From Paludisphaera soli (GTDB lineage: Bacteria; Planctomycetota; Planctomycetia; Isosphaerales; Isosphaeraceae): a DNA stretch of 64,000 bases. The stretch covers positions 1 to 64,000 of the forward strand of contig NZ_JAALJI010000017.1 in assembly GCF_011064595.1 (NCBI RefSeq), in the 5' to 3' direction. The position numbers and the translations under genes are program-made. Every line of letters begins with the position of its first letter. Position 1 is the stretch's first letter. This document shows, in pieces, positions 1-8,589 of this stretch. The notes beneath the pieces were generated by a model. The model searched no databases. It was not told the DNA's origin and was given only the letters and a program-made list of their open reading frames with translations.

Positions 1-224
1 TGCCCTCTGGGGTTTTCCCGGGGCCTCCTTCCCTTGAAGGACGATCGCCGGTCGAGACGCTCCGTGGGTTCCTCCCGCTCTCGCGCACGGACACCGCTCC
101 GCACGACCATCTCGCGGAGCTCGCCGCAGGCGAAGCCCCCGCATCTGTTGTCGTAGGCCGGATGGTCGACCGTGGACATCGGGCTCAGTTCGAGGTCGTC
201 CGCGATCGGCAGGTCGCGTACCAT
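1..224 (-). CDS. Partial hypothetical protein, C-terminus off the left edge
   Basis: A minus-strand frame opens at an ATG at 224 and stays open for 74 codons to the window edge, so the C-terminus is missing. The protein begins MVRDLPIADDLELSP and has a short Cys-containing stretch (NRCGGFACGEL, about residues 27-37). The first 45 codons have G/C-rich third positions like neighbouring genes; the later part is Arg-rich and less convincing. I recognise no family. The call rests on the open frame and codon bias only, and it could be a chance frame in GC-rich DNA. Confidence 0.35.
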   Translation of the reverse strand, partial: MVRDLPIADDLELSPMSTVDHPAYDNRCGGFACGELREMVVRSGVRAREREEPTERLDRRSSFKGRRPRENPRG

Positions 225-345
225 CCGCCGTCCTCGTCTCTCCGGCGAGGAGCCGCGATTCCCTGCCGATCCGCTCAGCGGTCCTAGGCCATCGGACGGA
301 GCCTCCGCCGAGAGTTGCGACGCCGATCGTCCCGAAACTACGGGC

Positions 346-931
346 TTATGGAACCGAGATGACCCGGTGTTCGGCCAGGACTCGCAGCAAGTTCCTGGAG
401 GTATCCGGCCCGAAGGTCCCCAGATCGAGCCAGCCCTCACCCTCGTGGGAGGTGGAGGCCAGCCAGCCCATCCCGTCCCTGCGGTATAACGCGAGATGCT
501 CCGGGAGATTCGGGGAGATCCAGGCGTAGAGCTTGTCGGCCTTGGCAACGATCTCGATCGACGCCTTCGTGATCGTGTAGCAGCGGACTCGAGCCTTGCC
601 GCCCAGGAGCTTGGTCCCGGGCCATTCGTGGGCATGGCGTTCGTAGCAGAGCCAAGGCTGGAGCCGTCGGGCCAGTTCCCGGGCGGCTGTTCGAAATGGA
701 GCTGGTCCCTCCGACCAGGGCGAACGCATGACAGTGCTCCGCCGCGAAGTCGAGGATGGCCCGGTCCGCTTCATCGGCCGGCTCCTTCTCGAACAGGACC
801 AAGCCCGGCGCGGCTTCGCGGTCCGCATGTGCGCTATGGTGAGAGCTGCCCTCGGGGTTGGAGACCATGCGGTCCGTCGCCCGGATGATCGATCTGATCC
901 GAGGCCAACCGGAGTCTTTGGGCTCGAACAC
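346..931 (-). pseudogene. Hypothetical protein gene split by a frameshift near 690
   Basis: Two overlapping minus-strand frames read as one protein. The first opens at a GTG at 931 (MFEPKDSGWPRIRSIIRATD) with coding-like codon use to about position 690 (...HCHAFALVGGTSSISNS). The downstream part continues in a neighbouring frame (ARELARRLQPWLCYERH...) to the stop at 346 and ends LRVLAEHRVISVP. Joined, they give about 194 residues. Codon quality drops in each frame beyond the junction. Either a one-base indel (real or a sequencing error) broke the gene, or it is translated by frameshifting. I recognise no family; the C-terminal half looks like a small globular alpha/beta protein. Confidence 0.55.
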
Positions 932-1076
932 GACTCTCTCCGAGAATCATCCGATCGACAGGCACGGGCATCCGCTCAGCACGGATCATACCGCGTTGAT
1001 CGGCCCGGCACGCCCTGAAGTGGGGTGCCGCCCTCGTGCTGGCTTCGGCCGAGGCTTTTCGGCCGCCCAGGTTCTT

Positions 1077-1817
1077 TCAGCGGGGCCGCCGCCGACGTTT
1101 CCAGACGGCCTGCACGCCTCGGCCGGAAGGGGCGGGGTGGTATTCGAGGATCAGGCGGTCGAGGTCGGGGATCGTCATGAGGCCCTCGCCGGGGAGCCCG
1201 ACGGTGCGGGTGAGCTTCAGCCGGTGGAGCTGGGCGGTCAGGGCGCAGACGACGGCGTCGAGCTGGTGCTCCGAGGCGTCGGGGCGTCGCAAGCCAGGGA
1301 CGAGCGGGCGGAGGGCCCGGTGGATATCGCGCCGGCCCTCGGCCGTGCGCTTGCCGCGCCAGGGGAGGCCCAGCAGCTTGAGGGTGGCGAAGGGGTAGAC
1401 TTCCAGCGGCGTGCAGCCCGATTCGCGGAGGGCGGCGGCGATCCGCTCGCCACGGCGGGCGAGCACCTTGATGAGGGCCGTCGCGAGCGTCGGCACCCGC
1501 ATTCGGGCCAGCTCGCGTTCGAGCTGGCGGCTCCGCGTGCCCGGATCCCGGCGACATGGGCAGTCGTCGTCCAGGCAGCACCGCCCCAGCGGCCGGGTCA
1601 GCGGCGCGTTGACGGCCACCGTCCCGCGCCGCCCCGCGAGCGCCGCCAGCCGGAGGATCTCGGCATCGGTCGACGCCGAGGTCAGCAGCTCCAGCCGTCC
1701 CTCGCGCAGCACCGCCACGCCGGTCTCGCGATGCTCCACCCCCGCCAGGTCGATCCCCACGCAGGCCGGGGCCTTCGACGCGGCCAGGGCCCGGATCTTC
1801 CGCTCCGTCGTCGTCAT
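1077..1817 (-). CDS. DUF429 family protein (predicted RNase H-like nuclease fold)
   Basis: The 246-aa product matches the DUF429 pattern: an N-terminal GIDLAG (residues 21-26) carrying the first acidic residue, a central VAVNAPLTRP strand-loop (67-76), EVYPFATLKLLGLP (139-152), and a C-terminal HQLDAVVCALTA helix (185-196) with another acidic residue. The family is predicted to adopt an RNase H-like fold, but a substrate is not established. A Cys-rich stretch RCCLDDDCPCR (79-89) follows the central loop and could bind metal. The usual Asp of the IDAPL-type motif is Asn70 here, so nuclease activity is uncertain. Start is the ATG at 1817; there is no obvious operon partner. Confidence 0.75.
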   Translation of the reverse strand: MTTTERKIRALAASKAPACVGIDLAGVEHRETGVAVLREGRLELLTSASTDAEILRLAALAGRRGTVAVNAPLTRPLGRCCLDDDCPCRRDPGTRSRQLERELARMRVPTLATALIKVLARRGERIAAALRESGCTPLEVYPFATLKLLGLPWRGKRTAEGRRDIHRALRPLVPGLRRPDASEHQLDAVVCALTAQLHRLKLTRTVGLPGEGLMTIPDLDRLILEYHPAPSGRGVQAVWKRRRRPR

Positions 1818-2363
1818 CCCGTCATTGTTCGGGGCGGCGTCATGGTGGACAAGGGGATAGTTATCGCTTCGACTTCATTCCGGCCGGGGCGGGTCGGGCC
1901 CGACGGCGAGCCAGGGATAACGGGGGGCGCGTTCGTACTTGACGAGAATCGGCTTCAGTAGGCGACCAGCCGCCTGGCGCGGTCGGGCTCCCTGGGCCGG
2001 GCCGCTTGGAAGGACCGGCCCCAAATCCATCGGTCTCGGCGCTCCATCTCCTCGATGCGTCGGCATACTGCGAGCCAACGCTCGCGGGTCCGGTTCTGGG
2101 AGTTCTGTCGAGGTGCAGGCCCGACCCGCAGATGCACGACCGCGTCACCCGGACGATGGCGTCCTGGGGTGCAGGAGCTTCGGCATCGTCTTCTCGTCGA
2201 CGCGGACCCGCAAGGGCCCCCGATCGTTCACGGCCAGGATCGGAGTCGGCGCCTCCCTGGAGTGTCGTCCGGCCGACGGCCTCGGCCCGTCGCGCCCCGC
2301 CCCCGGGAGATCTGCGAACCGAGGGCCGGCCCGCGGCCGAGGCGGGCCGCCGGGGGGGTCTCC
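1818..2363 (-). other. Gene-free stretch with possible decayed coding remnants
   Basis: No intact gene is visible in these 546 bases. On the minus strand, two short pieces have coding-like codon use in different frames: one around 2085-1955 (RERWLAVCRRIEEMERRDRWIWGRSF region) that stops at 1955, and one around 1955-1875 (LLKPILVKYERAPRYPWLAVG region). They could be the ends of one gene broken by a frameshift. A CICGSG string in a third frame near 2140 resembles the start of a metal-binding CxCGSG motif but lacks the second half. I treat the stretch as a probable gene remnant only. Confidence 0.25.
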
Positions 2364-3053
2364 TCAACGCCCCTTGGACCGGGAAGAGGGGGCCTTCTTC
2401 GTCGCGGGCTCGGCCCTTCCCTGCTCGTCGACGATCTCGCCCGTCTTGAGCCTCACGCGGATCGACTTCGCGGGGGCCGCCTCGTCGTCGCCACTTGATG
2501 AGAGGGAGTTGCCGATGTTCAGGATCAGCGTCTCCTGCTTCTCGTCCAAGTGGTGGCCGCGGCCCCACCAGATCGAGCTGACGGAATGGGGCAGGCCCTT
2601 CACCACCTCCGGGGCGAGGAAGTCCTCCAGGCCCATCGAGCGGACGAGCTTGCCGTCGCGGTCGTACACGACGACGACGTTCGAGCCGTACCCCATCGAA
2701 TGCCAGTTGTCCAGCGTCACGACCGATCCATCGTCGGCGACCAGGGCGGACGTCGGGGAAACGTCGTTGGTCAGCGGGCGTTCCCAGACGATCCGGAACT
2801 CTCCGGCCTCGGTCTTCTCCTCAAGCTTCCCCCTCGCCTTCGGGCGGGAGGCCTCGTCCGGATGGTTTTGAAACAGCTGGATGAACGGGTTCCCGTTCGC
2901 GGGCTCCACCGTCAGGCGGTGGCGGCCCTCCTTCGAATCGACCTGGAAAGTCTTCGGGGGCGACCAGGAGTCGGCCCGGGATCGGGTCGGGGCGGCGAGG
3001 GCGAGAGCGATGGTGACGGCCAACAAGGCCGGGATGGGGCGAGGCGTCGGCAT
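2364..3053 (-). CDS. Secreted hypothetical protein
   Basis: The 229-aa product starts at an ATG at 3053 with a Sec-type signal peptide (MPTPRPIPALLAVTIALALAAPTRSRA, cleavage near residue 27), so it is probably exported. The mature part contains beta-rich segments such as TSALVADDGSVVTLDNW (about 101-117) and NVVVVYDRDGKLVRSMG (about 125-141) that resemble beta-propeller blades, and a charged Lys/Ser-rich C-terminus. An upstream extension in the same frame is Arg/Pro-rich non-coding-type sequence and was rejected. I recognise no family. The stop lies in the CCCCCGG-rich spacer before the gene remnant to the left. Confidence 0.75.
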   Translation of the reverse strand: MPTPRPIPALLAVTIALALAAPTRSRADSWSPPKTFQVDSKEGRHRLTVEPANGNPFIQLFQNHPDEASRPKARGKLEEKTEAGEFRIVWERPLTNDVSPTSALVADDGSVVTLDNWHSMGYGSNVVVVYDRDGKLVRSMGLEDFLAPEVVKGLPHSVSSIWWGRGHHLDEKQETLILNIGNSLSSSGDDEAAPAKSIRVRLKTGEIVDEQGRAEPATKKAPSSRSKGR

Positions 3054-3298
3054 GATGTCCTCCAACTCCGGGTCGACGGGACGTCCGCCGGGGCTTCGGG
3101 TCGAGTGGTCGTCGCCCCCGCGGTGCCGGCGGCGAGGTGCCAGGGGGGCGAAACCCGCCGGACGACCCGCCCTTTCCTTCGACCCAGGATCTGCCCAAGG
3201 AGTTCCCTTCAGGATGGACCATCCGGCGAATGCGCCCGTTTCGCGGGCTTGCGCCGGGCCGATTTCGGGGCCGGGCTCGGAGGTCCGGGGCGTCGCCC

Positions 3299-5587
3299 TC
3301 AGGGGGCGGCCGGCTCCAGCTCGGCGACGACCATGGTGTGGACGTCGACGCGGGGGACGAGGACGGCGGAGCCGTCCAGGGGCAGGTCGAGCCCCTCGGG
3401 CTCCTGGCGGACGCGGGCGAGGCGGTAGCCGGGGGCGAAGGCGACGCGGACGTCGCGGATGGGGACGACCTCCTCGCGCAAGGGGACGTCGTCGTCGGGC
3501 TTCGCGTGGTGGGCGGTGGTGTTCAGGTCGTTGAAGAGGTGGACGATCAGGCGGTCGGACCCGCCGTGAGACTGGCGCATGACGGTCGCGTGGACGCACA
3601 TCGGGGCCTCCACGGCCACCGGCGGCGGCGCGGGGGCGACGTGGTCCACGGCGGCCTGCAGCAGCAGGCGCTGGTAGGGGTAGGCGTAGAGGTAGTACGC
3701 GGCGTCGAACCCGGCGGCGAGGTAGACGACCCGCCCCCGGCCGTGCGCCCGGGCGACGACCGCCGGGGTCTCGGGGGCGTCCGGGGCGTCCTTCGGGCGG
3801 ATCAGGCCGGCGACCTGCGCGGCCGGGTCCGTCACCTCGACCCTCACGGCCGGGCCCTTGAACGTCACGGGGCGATCGGCCAGCAGCCGGACCAGGACCG
3901 GTGCGTCCAGGAACGAGCCGGGGGCGGGGCGGAAGTCGAAGACTCCCTTACGCCTCTCCCAGTACTCGGGGCCGACGGCCTTCGCGAAGTTGACGTCGAG
4001 CGCCGTCGGTTCGCCCCCCTTCGCGTCGAGGACGCCCCGGTGCTCGACGCCGAGGACGTCGGCCAGGGCGAGGCGCTCGCGGGGGTCGCCGTACTCGTCG
4101 AACAGCGAGGCGTCGAGGCTGGCGACCAGCCCCCCGCCGCTCCGGACGAAGCCGTCGACGGCCGCGGCCTGGGCGTCGTCCAGGCAGGCGACGTTGGGGA
4201 GGATCAGGACCTTGTACTTCGCCAGGTCGGCCGGGTTCAGGTTCCAGTCGTTGAGGATCGCGAACGGCCGGTGGGTCTCGGCCAGCGCGCGGAAGGCGCC
4301 CAGGACGGCGGCCATCGAGCGCTCCTCGACCAGCCCCGGCGAGCGGCCGTAGAAGTTGCGGGAGTCGTCGCTCAGGACGATCGCCGCCCAGGGCTCGGGC
4401 GACTTGTCGACCAGCCAGGGCCTGCGCCGGCGGACCTCGTCGAGGCAGGCGTAGGCGTCCTGCTGGAGCGGCCCCGGCTGCGAGACGGCCAGGCTGGGGG
4501 CGGCGCCGTAGGTCAGGGCGAGCATCATCCGGCGCGAGATCTCGTGGGGCGGGAACGAGTCCTTGCCGTAGGGGTTGCCGTGGCTCATCAGGTAGGGCTC
4601 GCTGAAGGCGACGCGGTGGTTCGTCGTCGCCCAGATGTACGCGTTGGCGAGGGCCGGGGCGATGGTCGCGCCGCGGTTGGTCTCGTCGAGCCAGAACTCC
4701 TGGTCGGGGGCGTCGAGCAGCAGGTTCATCCGCGAGGGCATGTTGCGCGGGACGCTGAGGAAGTGCCCCCAGCGGCCGGCGTTGGTGGTCCAGGTGACGA
4801 GGGCCGCGTCGGGCTTGATCCCCTTGAGCCGCGTCTGCATGCGGCGGATCAGGCTTTCCATGCGGCGGTCGGCCCAGTGGCGATAGCGGCGGAAGGCGGG
4901 GTCGTCGAGGTTCGCGTCGGGGATCTCGGCGCCGGCGTCGCGGCGGTAGGCGTCCCGGCATTCCTTGCAGTAGCAGACGCCGCCGTCGTGGAGGCCGTCG
5001 AAGCTGAAGGCGTCGACGTCCGGGAACAGGGTCAGGATCTCGGCGAGGACCTCGATGAAGAAGTCGCCGTAGGGTCCCTGCAGGCAGAGCATGCCGCCGT
5101 AGGGGTTCTGCTTGAGGTCGACCGACGGGATCTCGGTCGTGTTGCGGTCGATCCGCCGCCACTCGGGGTGGGCCTCGTAGACCTCGCCCTGGAGGCAAGG
5201 GGGGTAGACGGCCAGCACGCGGACGCCCAGCATCTTGTACTCGGCCAGGTCCTTCTCCAGCCGGTCGGGCGGGACGTGGGGGCTTCGGCGTTTGAGGAGC
5301 TTGCTGTCGTAGTAGGCGTAGAACGGGTCGACGAAGCCCAGCTCGCTGATCGTCACGCCGTGGGCGGCGGCCTCGGCCCGGCCCTTCGAGTCCATGCCGG
5401 ACAGGGTGTAGCCGACGCCCGTCGTCTCGCGGACCCATCGCGGCGGGACGATCGGCCGGAACGGCTCGACGTCGAACGGGGCCTTCGGCAGCGGGTCGCC
5501 CCAGATCCCCTCCTGCGCCCCGGCCGGGGCGACGAACGCCCAGGCCAGGACCAACGACGCCAGCGATCGCGGCGGACGGGCCTTCAT
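3299..5587 (-). CDS. Secreted GHL6/GH42-like glycoside hydrolase
   Basis: The 762-aa product has a Sec signal peptide (residues 1-24, ending APAGA). Residues about 45-340 resemble the hypothetical glycosyl hydrolase 6 (GHL6) TIM barrel, including DVDAFSFDGLHDGG followed by a CYCKEC cluster near 205-212. Residues about 395-640 resemble the beta-galactosidase trimerisation domain (YKVLILPNVACLDDAQAAAV, GRVVYLAAGFD). The C-terminal ~100 residues look like a beta-sandwich. It likely acts on a plant or algal polysaccharide in the periplasm; the substrate cannot be read from the sequence. GAGGA lies seven bases before the ATG at 5587. It diverges from the Bcs1-like gene, sharing a ~180-bp intergenic region. 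Confidence 0.8.
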   Translation of the reverse strand: MKARPPRSLASLVLAWAFVAPAGAQEGIWGDPLPKAPFDVEPFRPIVPPRWVRETTGVGYTLSGMDSKGRAEAAAHGVTISELGFVDPFYAYYDSKLLKRRSPHVPPDRLEKDLAEYKMLGVRVLAVYPPCLQGEVYEAHPEWRRIDRNTTEIPSVDLKQNPYGGMLCLQGPYGDFFIEVLAEILTLFPDVDAFSFDGLHDGGVCYCKECRDAYRRDAGAEIPDANLDDPAFRRYRHWADRRMESLIRRMQTRLKGIKPDAALVTWTTNAGRWGHFLSVPRNMPSRMNLLLDAPDQEFWLDETNRGATIAPALANAYIWATTNHRVAFSEPYLMSHGNPYGKDSFPPHEISRRMMLALTYGAAPSLAVSQPGPLQQDAYACLDEVRRRRPWLVDKSPEPWAAIVLSDDSRNFYGRSPGLVEERSMAAVLGAFRALAETHRPFAILNDWNLNPADLAKYKVLILPNVACLDDAQAAAVDGFVRSGGGLVASLDASLFDEYGDPRERLALADVLGVEHRGVLDAKGGEPTALDVNFAKAVGPEYWERRKGVFDFRPAPGSFLDAPVLVRLLADRPVTFKGPAVRVEVTDPAAQVAGLIRPKDAPDAPETPAVVARAHGRGRVVYLAAGFDAAYYLYAYPYQRLLLQAAVDHVAPAPPPVAVEAPMCVHATVMRQSHGGSDRLIVHLFNDLNTTAHHAKPDDDVPLREEVVPIRDVRVAFAPGYRLARVRQEPEGLDLPLDGSAVLVPRVDVHTMVVAELEPAAP

Positions 5588-5670
5588 CGTGCGATCCTCC
5601 TCGGGGACGGACGCGGAGTCGGCGACGGACGCGGGACCGGGCAGGTTACCACGGCGGGCGGCCGGTCGGG

Positions 5671-5698
5671 TTGGAAATCGTGCGAACCCGAGTACAAT
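5671..5698 (+). promoter_or_regulatory. Predicted sigma70-type promoter of the Bcs1-like gene
   Basis: TTGGAA (5671-5676) and TACAAT (5693-5698) are separated by 16 bases. Transcription would start near 5705, leaving a ~60-base leader that ends in a purine-rich ribosome-binding region before the ATG at 5767. The same TACAAT hexamer recurs upstream of other genes in this window. Confidence 0.5.
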
Positions 5699-5766
5699 CC
5701 CCGGTGACTGATGGCATCGGCGGGCGACGGACCGCGAGGGAGAGGACGAGGGGACCGGGGCGAAAC

Positions 5767-7113
5767 ATGTTCGAATCGTTGAATCAGAACCCGTTCTTCT
5801 CGGGCGGGATCTGGCTGATGCTCGTCGGGGCCGCGGCGGCGATGCTGCGGAACCTGCCGGCGCGGATCTGGGAGTTCGTCCAGCGCTGGTTCTCGATCGC
5901 GGTCGAGGTGCCGGACCGCGACCCGGCCTTCCGCTGGCTGCAGGTCTGGCTGGCCTCGCAGCCGTACGCGGGGAGGGCGCGCGACCTGAGCCTGGCGACG
6001 ACCTGGGTGCCGGCCGACCCCGACGCCGAGGCGGAGGCCGCCGTCTCGTTCGACGACGACGAGTCGACCACGCGGGGCGGGGCGTCGCGGGTGAAGTTCC
6101 TGCTCTCGCCCGCGCCCGGCGTCCACTGGATGATGTACCAGAACCGGCCGGTGATCCTGAACCGGGACCGTCGCGACCTCCAGGCCGGCGGCGCCCGGAC
6201 CTTCCAGGAGACGCTCTCGCTGATGGTCCTGGGCGGGTCGCGGGCCCTGCTGGAAGACCTGCTGGAAGAGGCCCGCGCGCTGGCCTGCCCGAAGTCGCCG
6301 GGGGTGAGCATCCTCACCAGCCGCTATGAGTCGTGGGAGGCCACGTCGTGGCAGCCCCGGCGGCCCCTGGCGTCGCTGGTGCTGGGCGAGGGCGTGCTGG
6401 AGGACGTGCTGGACGACCTGAGGGAGTTCGCCCGGTCGCGCACCTGGTACGTCGAGCGTGGGGTGCCGTATCGCCGGGGATACCTGCTGCACGGGCCGCC
6501 GGGCAACGGCAAGACGACCCTCGTGCTGGCGGCGGCGGGAGAGCTAAACCTGTCGGTCGCGGTCCTCAGCCTGAGCAACCGGATTCTCTCGGACGACTCG
6601 CTGCGCGCCATGGTCGACGCCCTGCCGCCGGCGACGATCCTGCTGATCGAGGACGTCGACTGCGCGTTCAAGACCGAGCGGACGACCGGCGACCAGACCG
6701 GCGTGACCCTCAGCGGCCTGCTCAACGCGCTCGACGGCGTCAGCTCGCGCGAGGGCCGGATCCTGTTCCTGACCACGAACCACCCGGAGCGGCTCGACCC
6801 GGCGCTGGTGCGCCCCGGCCGCGTCGACAAGAAGGTGACGCTCGGCAACGCCACGCGGGGCCAGGCCCGCCGCCTCTACCTGTGGTTCTACCGCGGCTGC
6901 GGCCTGGCCGACGACCGCCTCGAAGCCCTCGCCGAACTCTTCGCCGAGCAGGTCCCCGAGGGGGAGGTCTGCATGGCCGCCGTCCAGGAGCACCTCCTCC
7001 GCCACCGCTCCTCCCCCGAGGCCGCGGCGCACGAGGCGGACTTCGAATCCCCCGCGCCCGACCCGGCCCCGATCGAGCACCCGTCGCATGAACGAGCGAA
7101 CGCCCCGGCTTGA
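5767..7113 (+). CDS. Bcs1-type AAA+ ATPase with N-terminal membrane segment
   Basis: The 448-aa protein has a single hydrophobic segment (about residues 12-28), a BCS1-N-like region (about 40-195), and a C-terminal AAA domain (about 205-400). Motifs: Walker A GPPGNGKTT (243-251), Walker B ILLIED (291-296), the Bcs1-typical LSGLLNALDGV (315-325), sensor-1 TTN (336-338), and arginine-finger RPGR (349-352). Mitochondrial Bcs1 is a ring translocase that moves the folded Rieske protein across the inner membrane; bacterial homologues are little studied. The start is the ATG preceded by a purine-rich stretch; an upstream in-frame extension has no coding character and overlaps the promoter. The next gene overlaps its end by 26 bases. 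Confidence 0.85.
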   Translation: MFESLNQNPFFSGGIWLMLVGAAAAMLRNLPARIWEFVQRWFSIAVEVPDRDPAFRWLQVWLASQPYAGRARDLSLATTWVPADPDAEAEAAVSFDDDESTTRGGASRVKFLLSPAPGVHWMMYQNRPVILNRDRRDLQAGGARTFQETLSLMVLGGSRALLEDLLEEARALACPKSPGVSILTSRYESWEATSWQPRRPLASLVLGEGVLEDVLDDLREFARSRTWYVERGVPYRRGYLLHGPPGNGKTTLVLAAAGELNLSVAVLSLSNRILSDDSLRAMVDALPPATILLIEDVDCAFKTERTTGDQTGVTLSGLLNALDGVSSREGRILFLTTNHPERLDPALVRPGRVDKKVTLGNATRGQARRLYLWFYRGCGLADDRLEALAELFAEQVPEGEVCMAAVQEHLLRHRSSPEAAAHEADFESPAPDPAPIEHPSHERANAPA

Positions 7114-7828
7114 GTTCGTCCGCCTGCTGGCCCGCGCCGCCGAGGCCGGCCGCGTGCGATGGGACCCGCAAGGGCCCGCCGACGATGTGTTCGTCTGCCG
7201 GGCCGTCGCCGACGGTCGCCGGTACGAGTTCCGCTGGATCTGGTGGTACGGCGTGGACGGGACCACGCTCGACCGCCAGGCCGTCGTGGTCGCGTCCGAC
7301 GCCGTCGCCGTCGCCTCGACCTGGGGGACCGAGGCGATGGACCCGGCCCTCCGCCTGCTCGCCACATCGAAGCCCGGCTGGCGCGAGCACGTCCGCCGGA
7401 TGGTCGATCCCGAATTCCAAACTCTCCTCGAAGCCCCGGAGCCGACCATGGCCGAGCCCCCGACCGTCTCCGCATCCTGGCGGGACTACGCCGTCGCGAT
7501 CCGCGACGCCAGCGTCCGCGGGCGGCTCCGCTGGGAGCGTTCGCCCGCGCCCGATGATTGCGAGATATACGTGGCCGAGGTCGACGGGGACCGCTCGCTC
7601 GTCGTCGAGATGCTCCGCCCGGTCGAGGGAGAGGATCGGAGGCCCCACCTGATGGCCGTCCGCGTGATGGGCCTCGGCGGCGCGATCTTCGCCGCCGGGA
7701 CCGAGGGGATGGAATTGATCCGCGAGGCCCTCGCCGCGAGCCTCCCCGACTGGGCCGCGACCCTCGCCGCCGAGCGCGAGGCGCTGGAGGCCGAATGCCG
7801 GTTTCTCCGGGAGCCTTGCGGATCGTAG
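7088..7828 (+). CDS. Hypothetical protein with two copies of one ~95-residue domain
   Basis: The 246-aa product contains an internal duplication. Residues about 8-100 (RLLARAAEAGRVRWDPQG...GTEAMDPALRLLATSKPGW) align with about 130-228 (VAIRDASVRGRLRWERSP...GTEGMELIREALAASLPDW): a helix, then GR(V/L)RW, a beta-rich middle, GTE(A/G)M, a helix and a final DW/GW. I recognise no named family. The gene overlaps the Bcs1-like gene by 26 bases in another frame, which implies co-transcription and coupled translation, so it may be a substrate, adaptor or regulator of the ATPase. That functional link is inference. Confidence 0.7.
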   Translation: MNERTPRLEFVRLLARAAEAGRVRWDPQGPADDVFVCRAVADGRRYEFRWIWWYGVDGTTLDRQAVVVASDAVAVASTWGTEAMDPALRLLATSKPGWREHVRRMVDPEFQTLLEAPEPTMAEPPTVSASWRDYAVAIRDASVRGRLRWERSPAPDDCEIYVAEVDGDRSLVVEMLRPVEGEDRRPHLMAVRVMGLGGAIFAAGTEGMELIREALAASLPDWAATLAAEREALEAECRFLREPCGS

Positions 7829-7846
7829 GCGGAAATCGAGGCGGGC

Positions 7847-8455
7847 TCAGGTTCCCGGCGGCATGGGGACGATGACGAAGGTGTCGTCGGCGTCGAGCTT
7901 GAAGTCCAGGCGGTAGCGGTCGAGGATCGTCCAGAGGATCTCCTGGAAGTGCAGGTCGTCCTTCGCGTTGCGGGCGACCTCGACCTTCAGGTCCTTCAGG
8001 GCCGGGTCGAGCTTCAGGCGGCGCGGGCCCGAGATGGGCGTGCCCCGCTGGAGGTCGATGTACCACTCCAGCGAGGTGCCCGGGCCCAGGCTGTTGGGGC
8101 CGATGCGGGTCGGCTTGCCGAAGCCCGCGACGACGGCGGCGGCGAAGAAGCGGGCTTCGCGAGAGGCCTCGGGGCCGCCGTCGCGGGCGAACTCGGCGAG
8201 GAAGTCGCGGGCCGCATCCGATCGGCCGCCCAGCCCGTCGAGCCGCGCCAGGATCGCGACCTTCTCGTCGCGGGGGGCGTCCCCGACGTCGCGCAGCAGG
8301 GCCTTGATCCGGGCGAGGTCGGCCGCCGGGTCGGCCTTCTTCTTCGGGGCTTGCTTGCTCGCGGGCTCCTCGGTCGCGAGGAGCGGGCCGGCCACCGGCG
8401 AGGCGAGGGCCGCGAGGATGAGGAGGGGGGCGAGGCGACGCGGGCGGGGCTTCAT
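7847..8455 (-). CDS. Secreted hypothetical protein
   Basis: The 202-aa product begins with a Sec signal peptide (residues 1-27, ending PLLA) followed by a Lys/Ala-rich linker (EEPASKQAPKKKADPAADL, 29-47). The mature part is helical to about residue 115 and then beta-rich, with WYIDLQRG, DLHFQEILWTILDRYRLDF and a final DDTFVIVPMP strand. GGAGG lies six bases before the ATG at 8455. It converges on the duplicated-domain gene, with 18 bases between the stops. I recognise no family. Confidence 0.7.
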   Translation of the reverse strand: MKPRPRRLAPLLILAALASPVAGPLLATEEPASKQAPKKKADPAADLARIKALLRDVGDAPRDEKVAILARLDGLGGRSDAARDFLAEFARDGGPEASREARFFAAAVVAGFGKPTRIGPNSLGPGTSLEWYIDLQRGTPISGPRRLKLDPALKDLKVEVARNAKDDLHFQEILWTILDRYRLDFKLDADDTFVIVPMPPGT

Positions 8456-8496
8456 GGCAGGCCTCCTGGGTGGGGCGTCGCGGGTCTGCTCGTCTT

Positions 8497-8558
8497 CCCT
8501 TCCCCCCCGGTGGGGGAAGGTGGCCCGGAGGGCCGGATGAGGGGGACCATCAAGGCGG
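8497..8558 (+). repeat. Dispersed double-hairpin repeat, copy 1 (plus orientation)
   Basis: It has the family layout: a G/C hairpin (CCTTCCCCCC..GGGGGAAGG), TGGCCCGGAGGGCC, GGATGAGGGGG and the tail ACCATCAAGGCGGA. It lies between two minus-strand secreted-protein genes. Confidence 0.8.
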
Positions 8559-8589
8559 ACTTCACGAATGAGCGACGGCTTTCCGAACC

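Noticed and set aside
3054-3599. Upstream extension of the secreted protein at 2364-3053
   Set aside because: The extra residues are Arg/Pro-rich and overlap the glycosidase gene; the signal peptide begins at 3053.
3137-5707. Long plus-strand open frame (~856 codons) opposite the glycosidase
   Set aside because: It is the antisense of a recognised gene, Val/Gly/Arg-rich, with no domain; long antisense frames are expected at this GC content.
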